NCBI RefSeq assembly: GCF_015352445.1
Contig: NZ_JADKPO010000017.1
Coordinates: 39,731-103,730, forward strand
Reading direction: 5' to 3'
From: Nocardioides agariphilus
GTDB lineage: Bacteria; Actinomycetota; Actinomycetes; Propionibacteriales; Nocardioidaceae
Length of the DNA stretch: 64,000 nt
The notes beneath the pieces are model-generated. The model saw only the letters and a list, made by a program, of their open reading frames with translations, made no database searches and had not been told where the DNA came from. A program made the position numbers and the translations under genes. Of this stretch, positions 34,096 to 43,878 are shown one piece after another (the first letter of the stretch is position 1; each line of letters begins with the position of its first letter).

Positions 34096-35097
34096 TCAGG
34101 GCAAGAAGAAGTGGGCGACGCCGTAGCAGAGCGCGGAGGCTGCGGCAGCCATGGGGAAGGTGAGCACCCACGCGGTCACGATGCTGCGAGCCATGCCCCA
34201 GCGCACGCCCGAGAGGCGACGAGTGGCGCCGACGCCCATGATCGCCGAGGTGATCGTGTGGGTGGTCGAGATGGGCGCCTCGAAGATGTACGCCGTGGTG
34301 TAGAGCACCGAGGCTCCGACGGACTCCGCCGCGAAGCCGCGAGCTGGGTCGAGGTCGATGATCTTGCGGCCCATGGTGCGCATGATCCGCCAGCCGCCGG
34401 AGTAGGTGCCGGCCGAGATGGCGCCCGCGGCCAACAGCACGACCCACAGCGGGAGCCGGTCGCCCTCGCTGGCGTGTCCGGTCGTGATCAGGGCCAGGAA
34501 GATCACGCCCATCGTCTTCTGGGCGTCCTGGAGGCCGTGACCCAGGGCCAGCGCTGCCGCCGAGATGGGCTGCAGCATCCGGAAGGTACGGGAGACCTTC
34601 TTGGGGTTGGACCGCCGCAGGACCCACATGAACGTCAGCATCACCAAGAAGGCCAGACAGAAGCCGGCCACCGGTGACAGCACCATGGGCAGGAGCACCT
34701 TGTCGATGATCGTCTGCCAGTGCACGGTCGCACCCGAGGCGAGGGCAGCGCCGCCGAGGCCGCCGATCAGGGCGTGCGAGGAGGACGACGGAAGGCCGAA
34801 CCACCAGGTGGTGAGGTTCCAGATGATGGCGCCGAGCAGGCCGCACATCACGATGGTCAGGCCGTGGTTGACCGAGAAGCCGTCGACGTCGATGGTGTCG
34901 CTGACCGTGTGCGCGACCTTCTGGCCGAGCAGGGCGCCGACGAAGTTCATCACCGCCGCCAGCACGAGCGCGACGCGCGGGGTCAGCGCCCGGGTCGAGA
35001 CCGACGTGGCGATCGCGTTGGCGGCGTCGTGGAAGCCGTTGGTGTAGTCGAAGGCGAGCGCGACGACGATGACCGCGATCAGGATCGCGAGCTCCAT
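34096..35097 (-). CDS. pit: Low-affinity inorganic phosphate transporter (Pit family)
   Basis: Proton- or metal-phosphate symporter (333 aa) with about ten hydrophobic segments. The PiT signatures are present at both ends: DYTNGFHDAANAIATSVSTRAL (N-terminal) and SHALIGGLGG, ALGHGLQDAQKTMG and ISTTHTITSAIMGVG (C-terminal). It follows the PhoU-like gene by 4 nt and is co-transcribed with it. Complements the high-affinity pst system when phosphate is abundant. Confidence 0.94.
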   Translation of the reverse strand: MELAILIAVIVVALAFDYTNGFHDAANAIATSVSTRALTPRVALVLAAVMNFVGALLGQKVAHTVSDTIDVDGFSVNHGLTIVMCGLLGAIIWNLTTWWFGLPSSSSHALIGGLGGAALASGATVHWQTIIDKVLLPMVLSPVAGFCLAFLVMLTFMWVLRRSNPKKVSRTFRMLQPISAAALALGHGLQDAQKTMGVIFLALITTGHASEGDRLPLWVVLLAAGAISAGTYSGGWRIMRTMGRKIIDLDPARGFAAESVGASVLYTTAYIFEAPISTTHTITSAIMGVGATRRLSGVRWGMARSIVTAWVLTFPMAAAASALCYGVAHFFLP

Positions 35098-35101
35098 GCG
35101 C

Positions 35102-35716
35102 TCAGCTCTCCTTGACGGCGATCTGCTCCACCCGCTTGGCGACCGTCTCGAAGGCGTTGATGGCGCCCTCGAGCTTCTCGACCACGTCCTTGAGCTTGAG
35201 CACCTCCAGCGCGTCGTAGTTGCCGCTGAACAGCTTGGAGATGATGCGCCGGAAGCTCTTGTCGCCGGCCTTCTCGAGGCGACCGATCTCGAGCCAGTAC
35301 TCCTCGAGGTCGAGCGACTGCAGCCGGGGCATGGCGGCAGCGGTCAGCTCGGCGCAGCGCTGGATCAGCTCGACCTGCTTGGCGAACTCCGAGGGGTAGG
35401 ACGCGACGTCGTAGAGGTTGATCAGGTCGCAGGCCTCCTCCATCTCGTCCATGGCGTCGTCGAGGCCGTAGGCCAAGGCGTGGATGTCCTCGCGGTCGAA
35501 CGGGGTCACGAAGGTCTTGTTGACGCGCTGGATGATGGCTCGGGTCGTGCCGTCCGCGTCGCTCTCGGCCTCGCGCATCTCCTTGGCCTTCGCGGCTCGG
35601 TCGGTGCCTTCGGCGAACATCTCGGCGAGCAGGCCCGAACCCCTCACGAGGTGTTGGGCCGACTCGGAGAACAACTGGTAGAACACTCCGTCCACAGGAC
35701 GGATGCTGAACGCCAC
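35102..35716 (-). CDS. PhoU-like DUF47 protein partnered with Pit
   Basis: All-helical protein (204 aa) of the PhoU/DUF47 family (residues about 10-200), with conserved VTPFDREDIHALAYGLDDAMDEMEEA and KAGDKSFRRII. DUF47 proteins usually lie before pit genes and are thought to modulate the transporter. GTG 35716 is chosen because AGGAG lies 5 nt upstream; a longer frame runs back to 35875 without such a site. First gene of the two-gene pit operon. Confidence 0.92.
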   Translation of the reverse strand: MAFSIRPVDGVFYQLFSESAQHLVRGSGLLAEMFAEGTDRAAKAKEMREAESDADGTTRAIIQRVNKTFVTPFDREDIHALAYGLDDAMDEMEEACDLINLYDVASYPSEFAKQVELIQRCAELTAAAMPRLQSLDLEEYWLEIGRLEKAGDKSFRRIISKLFSGNYDALEVLKLKDVVEKLEGAINAFETVAKRVEQIAVKES

Positions 35717-35805
35717 GGTGTCTCCTGGGAGGTCGGGGAGCGGACCGTGGACCATCGTGGAGGGCGCGCCTTCCGCACGCAACTTCGGGGTACCCCGGAG
35801 TGGGA

Positions 35806-37953
35806 CTACGTACGCCGTCGATGACCCTCGATCAAGGTCTCCTGGAGGTGCACCTTCCCCTCGTTGCGCTCCCACGAGCCGTCACGGCGCAGCAGCCAGG
35901 CGTGGGTGTCGGGGTCGAAGGCGAGGTCGAGCAGTCGCCCCACCTGGTCGCGGCTGTCGGCCTCAGGCAGTCGCACCAGCACCTCGACGCGCCGGTCGAG
36001 GTTGCGGTGCATCAGGTCGGCCGAGCCGATCCAGGCCTCCGGGTCGCCGCCGTTTTGGAACCAGAACACGCGGCTGTGCTCGAGGAACCTGCCCAGCACC
36101 GAGCGCACCTCGATGGTCTCGGACAGGCCGGGTACGCCGGGGCGCAGGGCGCAGATGCCGCGCACCAGCAGCTGGACGGTCACGCCCTCGCGGGCCGCGA
36201 GGTAGAGCGCGTCGATGGTGGCCTCGTCGACGATCGAGTTCGCCTTGATGCGGATCCCGGACGGGCGTCCGGCGCGAAGGTGGGTGACCTCCTGGTGGAT
36301 GCGCTCGACCAAGCCCTCGCGCACCGAGTCGGGAGCCACCAGCAACGTGTCGTAGGACGGCTTGCGGCTGTAGCCGCTGAGGTTGTTGAACAGGTTGGCG
36401 ACGTCCTCGCCGATGGCCTCGTTGGTGGTGATCAGGCCGAGGTCCTCATAGGACCGGGCGGTCTTCGGGTTGTAGTTGCCGGTGCCGATGTGGGTGTAGC
36501 GCCGGATGCCCTCGGGCTCATCGCGCACGACCATGGCCAGCTTGCAGTGGGTCTTGAGGCCGACCTGCCCGTAGACCACGTGGCAGCCCGCGTGCTCCAG
36601 CTTGCGCGCCCAGCGGATGTTGGCGGTCTCGTCGAACCTCGCCTTGATCTCGATCAGGGCCAGGACCTGCTTGCCGGCCTCGGCAGCGTCGACGAGAGCG
36701 TCGATGATCGGCGAGTCCCCGGACGTGCGGTAGAGCGTCTGCTTGATCGCCAGCACGTGCGGGTCGGCGGCTGCCTGCTCCAAGAAGCGCTGCACCGACG
36801 TGGCGAACGAGTCGTAGGGGTGGTGCAGGAGTACGTCGTGGCGCCTGGCCGCCTCGAACACGTCGACCGGCGAGGCCGTCTCGACCTCGGTCAGGTTGCC
36901 GTGGGTGATCGGCACGAAGGCGGGGTACTTGAGGTCCTCGCGGGGCAGGTCGGCGATCGCGTGCAGCCCACGGAGGTCGAGCGGGCCCGGCACCCGGATG
37001 ACCTCCTGGGGCGAGATGCCCAGCTCGGAGGTCAGCAGCTCGAGCACCTGTGCCGTCATGGACTCCTGGATCTCCAGACGCACAGGCGGACCGAACTTGC
37101 GCCGCAGCAGCTCCTTCTCCAGCGCCTGGAGCAGGTTCTCGGCGTCGTCCTCCTCGACCTCGAGGTCCTCGTTGCGGGTGACGCGGAAGGTGTGCGACTG
37201 GAGCACCTCCATGCCGGGGAACAGTCGCTTGAGGTGCTCGCCGATGACGTCCTCGAGCGGGACGAAACGCTGGTTGCCGAGCGAGACGAACCTGCTGAAC
37301 GTGGGCGGCACCTTGACCCGCGCGAAGTGCTCCTTGCCGGTCTTGGGGTTACGCACGAGGACGGCCATGTTGAGGGACAGGCCGGAGATGTAGGGGAACG
37401 GGTGGGCCGGGTCGACGGCCAGCGGCGTGAGCACGGGGAAGACCCGGTCCTTGAAGAAGCGCTTGCAGAACTTCTGCTCCTCGCGGTCGAGGTCGTCCCA
37501 GCGCACCAGGTCGATGCCGTTGGCCGACAGGGCGGGGACCAGGTCGTCGCGCCAGAACTCGGCGTGCCGCTTCATCTGCTCGGCCGTGCGGGTCCAGATC
37601 GCCTCCAGCACCTCGCGCGGCATCAGGCCGGAGGCTGCGCGCACGGCCATGCCGGCATCGATGCGCCGCTTGAGGCCGGCCACGCGGACCATGAAGAACT
37701 CGTCGAGGTTGCTGGCGAAGAAGGCCATCGAGCGCACCCGCTCGAGCAGCGGGAGGGTGTCGTTCTCGGCCATCTCGAGCAACCGCACGTTGAAGCGCAG
37801 CCATGAGAGCTCTCGGTCCAAGAAGCGGTTCTCGAAACCTGCGAGGTGCTCCAGGGCCTCGGCGTCCGGCACGTAGGGAGGGTCGACGTCGAAGGTCTCG
37901 TGCGTGGCTTGGTCGCCGGGCACGGGCTCGTCGTCGAGCCTCGCAGCGGTCAT
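35806..37953 (-). CDS. ppk1: Polyphosphate kinase 1
   Basis: Reversible ATP-polyphosphate phosphotransferase (715 aa, family-typical). Domains in order: N-terminal helical ([19 protein letters not shown]), head, and two PLD-like catalytic domains. The phosphorylated histidine lies in [12 protein letters not shown], and [21 protein letters not shown] and [11 protein letters not shown] are diagnostic. It stands alone between the PhoU-like gene and the divergent DEAD-box helicase gene, within a phosphate gene cluster, so PhoP control is plausible although I see no clear PHO box in its 178-bp upstream gap. Confidence 0.96.
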   Translation of the reverse strand: MTAARLDDEPVPGDQATHETFDVDPPYVPDAEALEHLAGFENRFLDRELSWLRFNVRLLEMAENDTLPLLERVRSMAFFASNLDEFFMVRVAGLKRRIDAGMAVRAASGLMPREVLEAIWTRTAEQMKRHAEFWRDDLVPALSANGIDLVRWDDLDREEQKFCKRFFKDRVFPVLTPLAVDPAHPFPYISGLSLNMAVLVRNPKTGKEHFARVKVPPTFSRFVSLGNQRFVPLEDVIGEHLKRLFPGMEVLQSHTFRVTRNEDLEVEEDDAENLLQALEKELLRRKFGPPVRLEIQESMTAQVLELLTSELGISPQEVIRVPGPLDLRGLHAIADLPREDLKYPAFVPITHGNLTEVETASPVDVFEAARRHDVLLHHPYDSFATSVQRFLEQAAADPHVLAIKQTLYRTSGDSPIIDALVDAAEAGKQVLALIEIKARFDETANIRWARKLEHAGCHVVYGQVGLKTHCKLAMVVRDEPEGIRRYTHIGTGNYNPKTARSYEDLGLITTNEAIGEDVANLFNNLSGYSRKPSYDTLLVAPDSVREGLVERIHQEVTHLRAGRPSGIRIKANSIVDEATIDALYLAAREGVTVQLLVRGICALRPGVPGLSETIEVRSVLGRFLEHSRVFWFQNGGDPEAWIGSADLMHRNLDRRVEVLVRLPEADSRDQVGRLLDLAFDPDTHAWLLRRDGSWERNEGKVHLQETLIEGHRRRT

Positions 37954-38131
37954 GGCGCTCAGTGTGGCACCGCGGGGTGAACGGAAGGTTGCGGATTCAC
38001 CTAGTCGGTGGACACCCCGCTAGGGTGGTGGCAGCAGCTCGCTCCGTCTCGCCTCGGGCTGCCCGCGCCGGATCATCGGGCGCCCTCTTCTGAGGTCACA
38101 GCTTTCGCACCGCCGCCGGCGGTGCTGCCGG

Positions 38132-39565
38132 GTGAGACACACCCACCGAGAGCGAACTCTCTTGTCCTCCTCTGTCGTCATCGACGAACGCTTCACCAGC
38201 CTGGGCGTGCCCGCGAACCTCGCGGCTGTCCTGGCCGAGATGTCCATCACCGAACCCACCCCGATCCAGGCGGCCACGCTGCCTGACTCCCTCGCAGGCA
38301 GGGACGTGCTCGGCCGCGGCCGCACCGGCTCGGGCAAGACCTATGCCTTCTCGCTGCCCCTCGTCGCACGCCTGCAGGCCACCAGGCGGCGCACCAAGCC
38401 CGGCTCGCCCCGCGCGCTGGTCCTGGCCCCCACGCGTGAGCTGGCCACGCAGATCGAGGGCGCGCTCAAGCCCTTGGCGACAGCGGCCGGCCTGCGCACC
38501 CAGACCATCTTCGGCGGCGTCGGCCAGAACCCGCAGGTGCGCGGCCTGAAGAGCGGCGCCGACATCGTCATCGCCTGTCCCGGCCGCCTCGAGGACCTCA
38601 TCGGTCAGGGGCACTGCCACCTGGGCGACATCGAGATCACCGTCCTCGACGAGGCCGACCACATGGCCGACCTCGGCTTCCTCCCCGTCGTACGCCGGAT
38701 CCTGGCGCGGACTCCCACGGGCGGCCAGCGGATGCTGTTCTCCGCCACCCTCGACAAGGCCATCGACGTGCTGGTGCGCCAGTTTCTCAACCAGCCCAAG
38801 ACGCACCAGGCCGACTCGGCACAGGCCACCATCGCCACGATGAGCCACCACGTGCTGCACGTGCGCCGCGAGCTGCGCATCCCGGTTCTGGTCGACCTGA
38901 CCAGTGCGCCGGGCCGCAAGGTCGTCTTCACCCGGACCAAGCACGGCGCCAAGGCGCTGGCCCGCCAGCTCAACCGCAGCGGCGTGCCCACCGTCGACCT
39001 CCACGGCAACCTGAGCCAGGGCGCCCGCACCCGCAACATGGAGGCCTTCCACTCGGGGCGCGCCACCACGCTGGTCGCCACCGACGTCGCCGCCCGGGGC
39101 ATCCACGTGGACGACGTCGCCCTGGTGGTGCACGCCGACCCGCCGTCGGAGCACAAGGCCTACCTGCACCGCTCCGGACGCACGGCCCGCGCCGGCGCCG
39201 AGGGCACTGTGGTCACCTTGATGACCGACGAGCAGGTGCGTGAGGTCCGCGCGCTGACCCGTGCGGCCGGCGTGCAGGTCACCACGACCAAGGTCGACGG
39301 CCCCGCTGACGCCGTCCTGCGCCGCCTCGCTCCCGGGACCAGGTCCCTGCCCGGCGGGCTCGAGCAGGAGACTCCCACCCAGTCCGCGCCGCGCCGTAAG
39401 CCGCGCCGCGCTCCCGTGCTCGCTGAGAGTGGCCGTCCGCAGCGACAGGGCCGTCCTGCGGGTGGTGGCAACCGCGGGCGTCGTCGTGGCCAAGGTGGCG
39501 CCGCGCCCAAGTCCGGGCAGTCCCGCCCGCACAGCGCGGCGTCGTTCAGCTCGCGGGCCCGCTGA
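38132..39565 (+). CDS. DEAD-box RNA helicase
   Basis: ATP-dependent RNA helicase (477 aa from GTG 38132; TTG 38162 would also suit). Motifs in order: Q motif (PTPIQAATLP), I (GRTGSGKT), Ia (PTRELATQ), II (DEAD, residue about 175), III (SAT), V (VATDVAARGIHV) and VI (HRSGRTARAG). The C-terminal 80 residues are basic and Gly/Arg/Gln-rich, a likely RNA-binding tail. Length and tail resemble RhlE/DbpA-like actinobacterial helicases. Its 3' end overlaps convergent mshD by 20 nt. Ribosome assembly or cold adaptation are likely roles. Confidence 0.92.
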   Translation: MRHTHRERTLLSSSVVIDERFTSLGVPANLAAVLAEMSITEPTPIQAATLPDSLAGRDVLGRGRTGSGKTYAFSLPLVARLQATRRRTKPGSPRALVLAPTRELATQIEGALKPLATAAGLRTQTIFGGVGQNPQVRGLKSGADIVIACPGRLEDLIGQGHCHLGDIEITVLDEADHMADLGFLPVVRRILARTPTGGQRMLFSATLDKAIDVLVRQFLNQPKTHQADSAQATIATMSHHVLHVRRELRIPVLVDLTSAPGRKVVFTRTKHGAKALARQLNRSGVPTVDLHGNLSQGARTRNMEAFHSGRATTLVATDVAARGIHVDDVALVVHADPPSEHKAYLHRSGRTARAGAEGTVVTLMTDEQVREVRALTRAAGVQVTTTKVDGPADAVLRRLAPGTRSLPGGLEQETPTQSAPRRKPRRAPVLAESGRPQRQGRPAGGGNRGRRRGQGGAAPKSGQSRPHSAASFSSRAR

Positions 39566-40406
39566 GCTCGCTGTCGCCTCGCTCGTACATCACGTGCGTG
39601 TCGGCGGCGGCGTGGGTGAAGCCGAGCTTCTCGTAGAGCCGCACGGCGGGCGTGTTGTCGGACTCGACGTAGAGCAGGACGTCGTCGAGCCCCAGGGAAC
39701 CTAGATGCCGCAGCCCGGCGTCGACGAGGACCTGGCCGAGCCCCTTGCCCTGCGCGTCGGGGTCGATCGCGACGACGTACACCTCGCCGAGCGTGGACGA
39801 GTGCTGCTTGGTCCAGTGGAAGCCGTGCATGCGCTCGCCCTCGACGGCCACCAACAGGTCGGCGGCGGAGAACCACGGCTCTGCCATCCGCTCGGCCAGC
39901 TCGGCGGCGTCCATCGAGCCCTGCTCGGGGTGATGCGCGAACGCCGCGGCGTTGACCCGCAGCAGCTCGGTCTCGTCGCCGGGGCGGAACGCTCGGATCT
40001 CGATCCCGGGCGCCGGCCGGGCGGGCTCGCCCGAGCCCTCGAGAGGGCGTCTCATCACCCACAGCTCGCGCACCCGCTCGAAGTGCGTATGTCGCGCCAG
40101 CGCGGCTGCGGCGGGATGGTCACCGTGCGACCAGGCCAGCCGTACGCCGGGATGCTCGCCCAGCGCCTGGGCCAGCAGCCGGGAGCCGAGCCCGGTACCG
40201 CGATGGTCGGGCGCGACGACCAGGTGGAGCAGGTCGCCGTCGACGACGCTGAAGCCGGCGTCACCGTCGATTGACACGGACAACTCGCCGCCGTGGTGGC
40301 GCAGTCGCCGCCAGGCGCCCTCGTCGAGCGGCTCGGCGCCGTCGGCCGCGGCGCTTGCCTTGCTGATCGTCTCGATGACCGGCAGGGTCGGTTCCAGCAC
40401 CTGCAC
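39546..40406 (-). CDS. mshD: Mycothiol synthase
   Basis: Last enzyme of mycothiol synthesis (286 aa): acetylates Cys-GlcN-Ins using acetyl-CoA. Two GNAT domains are seen, an N-terminal degenerate one (VVAPDHRGTGLGSRLL) and an active C-terminal one (VVAIDPDAQGKGLGQVLV, LYVESDNTPAVRLYEKLGF). The stretch FHWTKQH is typical of MshD. The gene marks the organism as actinobacterial. It starts 18 bp from the divergent GT2 gene, so promoters overlap. Confidence 0.95.
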   Translation of the reverse strand: MQVLEPTLPVIETISKASAAADGAEPLDEGAWRRLRHHGGELSVSIDGDAGFSVVDGDLLHLVVAPDHRGTGLGSRLLAQALGEHPGVRLAWSHGDHPAAAALARHTHFERVRELWVMRRPLEGSGEPARPAPGIEIRAFRPGDETELLRVNAAAFAHHPEQGSMDAAELAERMAEPWFSAADLLVAVEGERMHGFHWTKQHSSTLGEVYVVAIDPDAQGKGLGQVLVDAGLRHLGSLGLDDVLLYVESDNTPAVRLYEKLGFTHAAADTHVMYERGDSELSGPAS

Positions 40407-40423
40407 GACTCTAGGGTGCTCTC

Positions 40424-41374
40424 ATGCTCGGTCCTCGGTTCTCGGTGGTGATCGCCGCCTACCGCGCACGTGACACCGTCGTCCGCGCCGCCGAGTCGGC
40501 CCTCTCGCAGACCTTGCCACCGCACGAGGTCATCGTCGTCGACGACGCCTCGCCCGACGACCAGCTCGACGTCCTGGCTCGCTACGGCGACCGCATCCGG
40601 CTGGTTCGGCGTGGGGTCAACGGCGGGGAGGCAGCGGCCAAGAACTCCGGCGTCCACGCGGCCACCGGTGACTGGGTGGTGCTCCTCGACGCCGACGACT
40701 ACTGGTCACCCGGACGGCTCGCCGCCATGGCCGCACTCCTCGCGGAACAGTCGGAGCTCGGGATCGTCACGACGGATGCCTGGATCGAGCGCGATGGCGA
40801 GCGCCTGCGCCGCTACTACCGCGGCCCCACCGGGGCTCGGTGGGCTGACGGCGACCAGCGCGCCGAGATCCTCCAACGCAACTTCGTCTTCCCCCACCCG
40901 GCGGTTCGCCGCGAGGTCTGGCTGGCGGCCGGAGGGATGGACGAGTCGCGTCGCGACTGCGGTGCCGACTGGCCGCTGTGGGTGCGCCTGATCTACACGG
41001 GACAGCTCGCGGGCCTCGTCGATGAGCCGCTGGCCCACTACGCACTGACGTCCGGCAGCCTCTCGGACTCCGCCACGCTGCTGACGAGGACGCGGCAGGC
41101 CGCCATGCAGGCGTGCCTGGACCAGCCCGATGCCTCCCCGCAGGAGCGACTAACAGCCGAGCAGAACCTTGCTGCCAGCGAGCGCTCGCTGCGACGGATC
41201 GAGGCGCTGATGGACGTATGGGACGGCCGGCGTCGGCGCCGTCGCCTGCTGGCGATCGCTGCCGACGGCGCCTACCGCAAGCGGCACCGAGCCGAGGCGG
41301 CGCTGGCGGCCGTGAGCCCGGCCCTGGCCCGGCGCCGCATGACGATGTCCCCCAATGAGGTCGTTCGCGGCTGA
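40424..41374 (+). CDS. GT2-family glycosyltransferase
   Basis: Cytosolic or peripheral glycosyltransferase (316 aa) with GT-A fold: FSVVIAAYRARDTVVRAAESAL start, EVIVVDDASPDD, and the DxD motif in LLDADDYWSPG. A C-terminal basic helical tail (RRRRRLLAIAADGAYRKRHRAEAAL) may touch the membrane. The acceptor is unknown. It stands alone between mshD and glnR, apart from the polysaccharide cluster at 47-62 kb. Confidence 0.85.
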   Translation: MLGPRFSVVIAAYRARDTVVRAAESALSQTLPPHEVIVVDDASPDDQLDVLARYGDRIRLVRRGVNGGEAAAKNSGVHAATGDWVVLLDADDYWSPGRLAAMAALLAEQSELGIVTTDAWIERDGERLRRYYRGPTGARWADGDQRAEILQRNFVFPHPAVRREVWLAAGGMDESRRDCGADWPLWVRLIYTGQLAGLVDEPLAHYALTSGSLSDSATLLTRTRQAAMQACLDQPDASPQERLTAEQNLAASERSLRRIEALMDVWDGRRRRRRLLAIAADGAYRKRHRAEAALAAVSPALARRRMTMSPNEVVRG

Positions 41375-41394
41375 GGGGTCCGATGACCCGTGGC

Positions 41395-42117
41395 TCAGGC
41401 GTCCTGGGTGTCGCGGGCCGCCGCGGAGGACTTCTCGACCGTGGGGATGACGAACCGGTAGCCCACGTTGCGGACCGTGCCGATCAGCGTCTCGTGCTCG
41501 GGCCCGAGCTTGGCGCGCAGCCGCCGCACGTGCACGTCGACGGTGCGGGTGCCGCCGAAGTAGTCGTAGCCCCACACCTCCTGCAGCAGCTGCTGGCGGC
41601 TGAAGACGCGGCCCGGGTGCTGGGCGAGGTACTTCAGGAGCTCGAACTCCTTGAACGTCAGGTCGAGCGAACGGCCACCGAGCTTGGCGGTGTAGGACGC
41701 GTCGTCGACCACGACCTCGCCCGAGCGGATGACGTGGGACTCCGGGTCGTCGGCCTCACGCCGCGCTGTGAGCCGCCCGATCGCCAGGCGGATGCGGGCC
41801 TCGAGCTCGGCAGGCCCCGAGGTGTGGAGGACGACGTCGTCCATCGCCCAGTCATGGGCGACGACGGCCAGGCCGCCCTCGGTCACCACGAGCAGTACCG
41901 GGATGTCGGTGCCGGTGGTGCGGATCAGCCGGCACAGGTCGCGTGCGTGAGCCAGCTCGAGCCGGCCGTCGACGAGCAGCAGGTCTGTATCGGGGGCATC
42001 CAGCAGGGCGCTGCCCTCGGACGGCAGGATCTTGACCTGGTGGCCCAGCAGGGCGAGTCCGGGCAGGACCTCGGCCGAGGGCTGCAAGGCGTTGGTCAGC
42101 AGGAGCAAGGTGCTCAT
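41395..42117 (-). CDS. glnR: GlnR-type nitrogen regulator (OmpR family)
   Basis: DNA-binding protein (240 aa) whose sequence closely follows actinobacterial GlnR: N-terminal [28 protein letters not shown] and [10 protein letters not shown]. The C-terminal winged helix (residues about 125-225) contains [20 protein letters not shown] and [20 protein letters not shown]. The receiver-like domain keeps an aspartate (LLLVDGR) but lacks the full acidic pocket of normal response regulators, and no histidine kinase is adjacent, as for known GlnR. It controls nitrogen genes and in several actinobacteria interacts with phosphate control, which fits the nearby pst/ppk genes. Confidence 0.93.
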   Translation of the reverse strand: MSTLLLLTNALQPSAEVLPGLALLGHQVKILPSEGSALLDAPDTDLLLVDGRLELAHARDLCRLIRTTGTDIPVLLVVTEGGLAVVAHDWAMDDVVLHTSGPAELEARIRLAIGRLTARREADDPESHVIRSGEVVVDDASYTAKLGGRSLDLTFKEFELLKYLAQHPGRVFSRQQLLQEVWGYDYFGGTRTVDVHVRRLRAKLGPEHETLIGTVRNVGYRFVIPTVEKSSAAARDTQDA

Positions 42118-42208
42118 CCGGCACTCCTCCGCGAGAGACAGCGGTGGTCAGGCACACACGTTCGGGGAAGATCGGACTTCCTTGGCCGATGAGGAAGGAT
42201 ACCGATCC

Positions 42209-42526
42209 ATGGGCGTGCGGTCTGATCTGCCGGCAGGAGTTGAGACGTCAACGACCGCGTCGGGCACCGTCACGGTCCGCTACTGGGCGGCAGCCAAGGC
42301 CGCGGCCGGTCGTGCGGACGACACCATCGAGGTCGCGGGTGTGGTCAGTCTCGCCGAGCTGCGCGACCGCGCAGCGGCCCTGCACCCGGGCTCGCGCCTC
42401 GGCACCGTCCTCGCCGTCTGCTCGGTGCTGGTGGGCGACCAACCGGTCGCCTCGCTCGACCCTGCCGCCGTGGAGGTCCGGGCCGGCGACACCGTCGAGT
42501 TCCTCCCGCCGTTCGCCGGCGGATGA
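42209..42526 (+). CDS. MoaD/ThiS-family sulfur-carrier-like protein
   Basis: Ubiquitin-like protein (105 aa) ending in Gly-Gly (FLPPFAGG), the thiocarboxylate-forming tail of molybdopterin synthase small subunit MoaD and ThiS. The core VTVRYWAAAKAAAGRADDTIEV and GDTVEFLPPFAGG are MoaD-like. A 20-residue N-terminal extension is unusual. ATG 42209 has AGGAAGG upstream. No moaE or thiG is adjacent; position before a thioredoxin-like gene and the sulfurtransferase operon suggests sulfur transfer. Confidence 0.82.
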   Translation: MGVRSDLPAGVETSTTASGTVTVRYWAAAKAAAGRADDTIEVAGVVSLAELRDRAAALHPGSRLGTVLAVCSVLVGDQPVASLDPAAVEVRAGDTVEFLPPFAGG

Positions 42527-42537
42527 AGGCCGCGTCC

Positions 42538-42584
42538 GTGACGAACTTGTGGTCTCGAGTGCCTGCAGGCAACAAGATCGTCAC
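42538..42584 (+). terminator. Hairpin after the MoaD-like gene
   Basis: GTGACGAACTTGTGG (42538-42552) and CAACAAGATCGTCAC (42570-42584) pair with a few mismatches, 12 nt after the stop. It probably ends transcription. A 12-bp direct duplication (ATGACTGGCGAA and a variant) follows at about 42591-42614. Confidence 0.5.
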
Positions 42585-42647
42585 TGATGGAATGACTGGC
42601 GAAATGACTGGCGGAATGCTGGGGGACCACGTGAGGTTGGGCGAGGC

Positions 42648-43121
42648 GTGACGACCGGACAGTGGGTGCTGCTGGCAGTGGTGCTGTTCGTGGTCGGCTT
42701 CGCCGTCTACCGCGTCGCCACCGACGGGCACTTCCGCGGCACCCGGCGGGTGCGGGGATCCTCGGAAGGTACGTCGGCCGGAACCCCCGGCGTGCCGCCG
42801 GCCGAGACCGCCGCGAGCGTGCTGGCCGGCTCCGGCGTCGACGTACCTCTCGGTGAGCGCGCGACCCTGCTGCAGTTCTCCTCGGCGTTCTGCGCCCCGT
42901 GCCGGGCGACGCGGCGGGTCCTGGGTGAGGTCGCCGAGCTGGTCCCGGGAGTGACCCACGTCGAGGTCGATGCCGAGCACCACCTCCAAGTCGTCCGTGA
43001 TCTGCGGGTACTGCGCACCCCGACGACCTTGATCCTCGACCCCCACGGCCAGGAGGTGTCGCGGGCGGCGGGCCTGCCGAAACGCGACCAGGTCCTCGCT
43101 GCACTGGAGCGGCTCTCCTGA
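42648..43121 (+). CDS. Membrane-anchored thioredoxin-like protein
   Basis: Protein of 157 aa from GTG 42648. One N-terminal transmembrane helix (residues about 6-22), a linker, then a thioredoxin fold with the active site FCAPC and cis-proline region RTPTTLIL. CAPC instead of CGPC is common in thiol-disulfide proteins of this actinobacterial locus. Likely a membrane-tethered reductase linked to the downstream DUF4395 and sulfurtransferase genes, though it ends 80 nt before the leader peptide and may be a separate transcript. Confidence 0.87.
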   Translation: MTTGQWVLLAVVLFVVGFAVYRVATDGHFRGTRRVRGSSEGTSAGTPGVPPAETAASVLAGSGVDVPLGERATLLQFSSAFCAPCRATRRVLGEVAELVPGVTHVEVDAEHHLQVVRDLRVLRTPTTLILDPHGQEVSRAAGLPKRDQVLAALERLS

Positions 43122-43201
43122 TGTCCGGATCGTGGACGTCTCGCCCATATTCTGAGACGGACAGTGTCCTTGGTCGCAACCACGCACCTACAGTGACGCG
43201 C

Positions 43202-43279
43202 ATGTCGTCGACCATGCTGACCAAGCGCCGCGCAGTGGACCACTGCCGCGTGCACTCGGCCCTGTGTCGAATGTCTTGA
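43202..43279 (+). CDS. Cysteine-containing leader peptide (25 aa)
   Basis: ATG 43202 to TGA 43277-43279. The peptide contains KRRAVDHCRVHSALCRM, matching the actinobacterial leader-peptide pattern R-x-V-D-x-C-R-V-x-x-x-x-C-R found before sulfur genes. Such leaders act by cysteine-dependent attenuation in mycobacteria. It has no evident ribosome site, so it is probably leaderless. The 101 nt to the DUF4395 start can hold the regulatory structures. Target: the DUF4395-sseA-DUF1416 operon. Confidence 0.82.
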   Translation: MSSTMLTKRRAVDHCRVHSALCRMS

Positions 43280-43380
43280 GCGGTCGCGGCTGACCTCCTG
43301 AGGCTCTGAGCCCTCCTTTCTCGTCGCGACCTGTCCACCCTTCGTGGACTCCAGACGTCGTCGACTTCCCCAGGAGAGGC

Positions 43381-43878
43381 ATGAGCCAGCAGATCGACCC
43401 GCGCGGTCAGCAGTTCGCCGCTGCGGTCACCAGCCTGGTGCTGGTGATCGCCCTACTCACCGTTCCCGGGCCGTTGGGCATCGCGCTGATCGCCGTCCAG
43501 GCGGCGCTGTTCGCCACGTCCGTCGGCCTGGGCGTCCAGCGCACACCGGTGGCAACGGTCTTCCGCAGCGTCGTCCGGCCGCGCATCGGCCCCCCGACCC
43601 ACCTCGAGGACGCCGCCCCGCCCCGGTTCGCGCAGGGCGTCGGCCTGGTCTTCACCGTCACCGCGCTCGCCGCGTTCCTCGGCGGGGCCGACCTCGTCGG
43701 CTTCGTCGCTGTGGCCCTCGCGCTCGTGGCGGCCCTGCTCAACGCCTCCATCGGCCTGTGCCTGGGCTGCGAGGTCTACCTCCTGCTGCACCGCCTCAGG
43801 TCCACCACACCCGACAAGAACCAGATCCCAGCCAGACAACAAGCCCGCGCAACACAAGAAGCAAGGAGCACCACATGA
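43381..43878 (+). CDS. DUF4395 integral membrane protein
   Basis: Membrane protein (165 aa) with about four hydrophobic segments and the family motif GLCLGCE near residue 122, whose two cysteines may bind sulfur or metal. DUF4395 genes are regularly next to sseA and thioredoxin-like genes in actinobacteria, suggesting a role in sulfur compound transport or thiol transfer (inference). ATG 43381 has AGGAGAGG upstream. The stop overlaps sseA by 4 nt. Confidence 0.9.
   Translation: MSQQIDPRGQQFAAAVTSLVLVIALLTVPGPLGIALIAVQAALFATSVGLGVQRTPVATVFRSVVRPRIGPPTHLEDAAPPRFAQGVGLVFTVTALAAFLGGADLVGFVAVALALVAALLNASIGLCLGCEVYLLLHRLRSTTPDKNQIPARQQARATQEARSTT

Noticed and set aside
42538-42584. Third copy of the inverted repeat found at 32866 and 34034
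   Set aside because: Only the outer GTCCGTGACG is shared; the rest differs, so it is treated as a separate hairpin.
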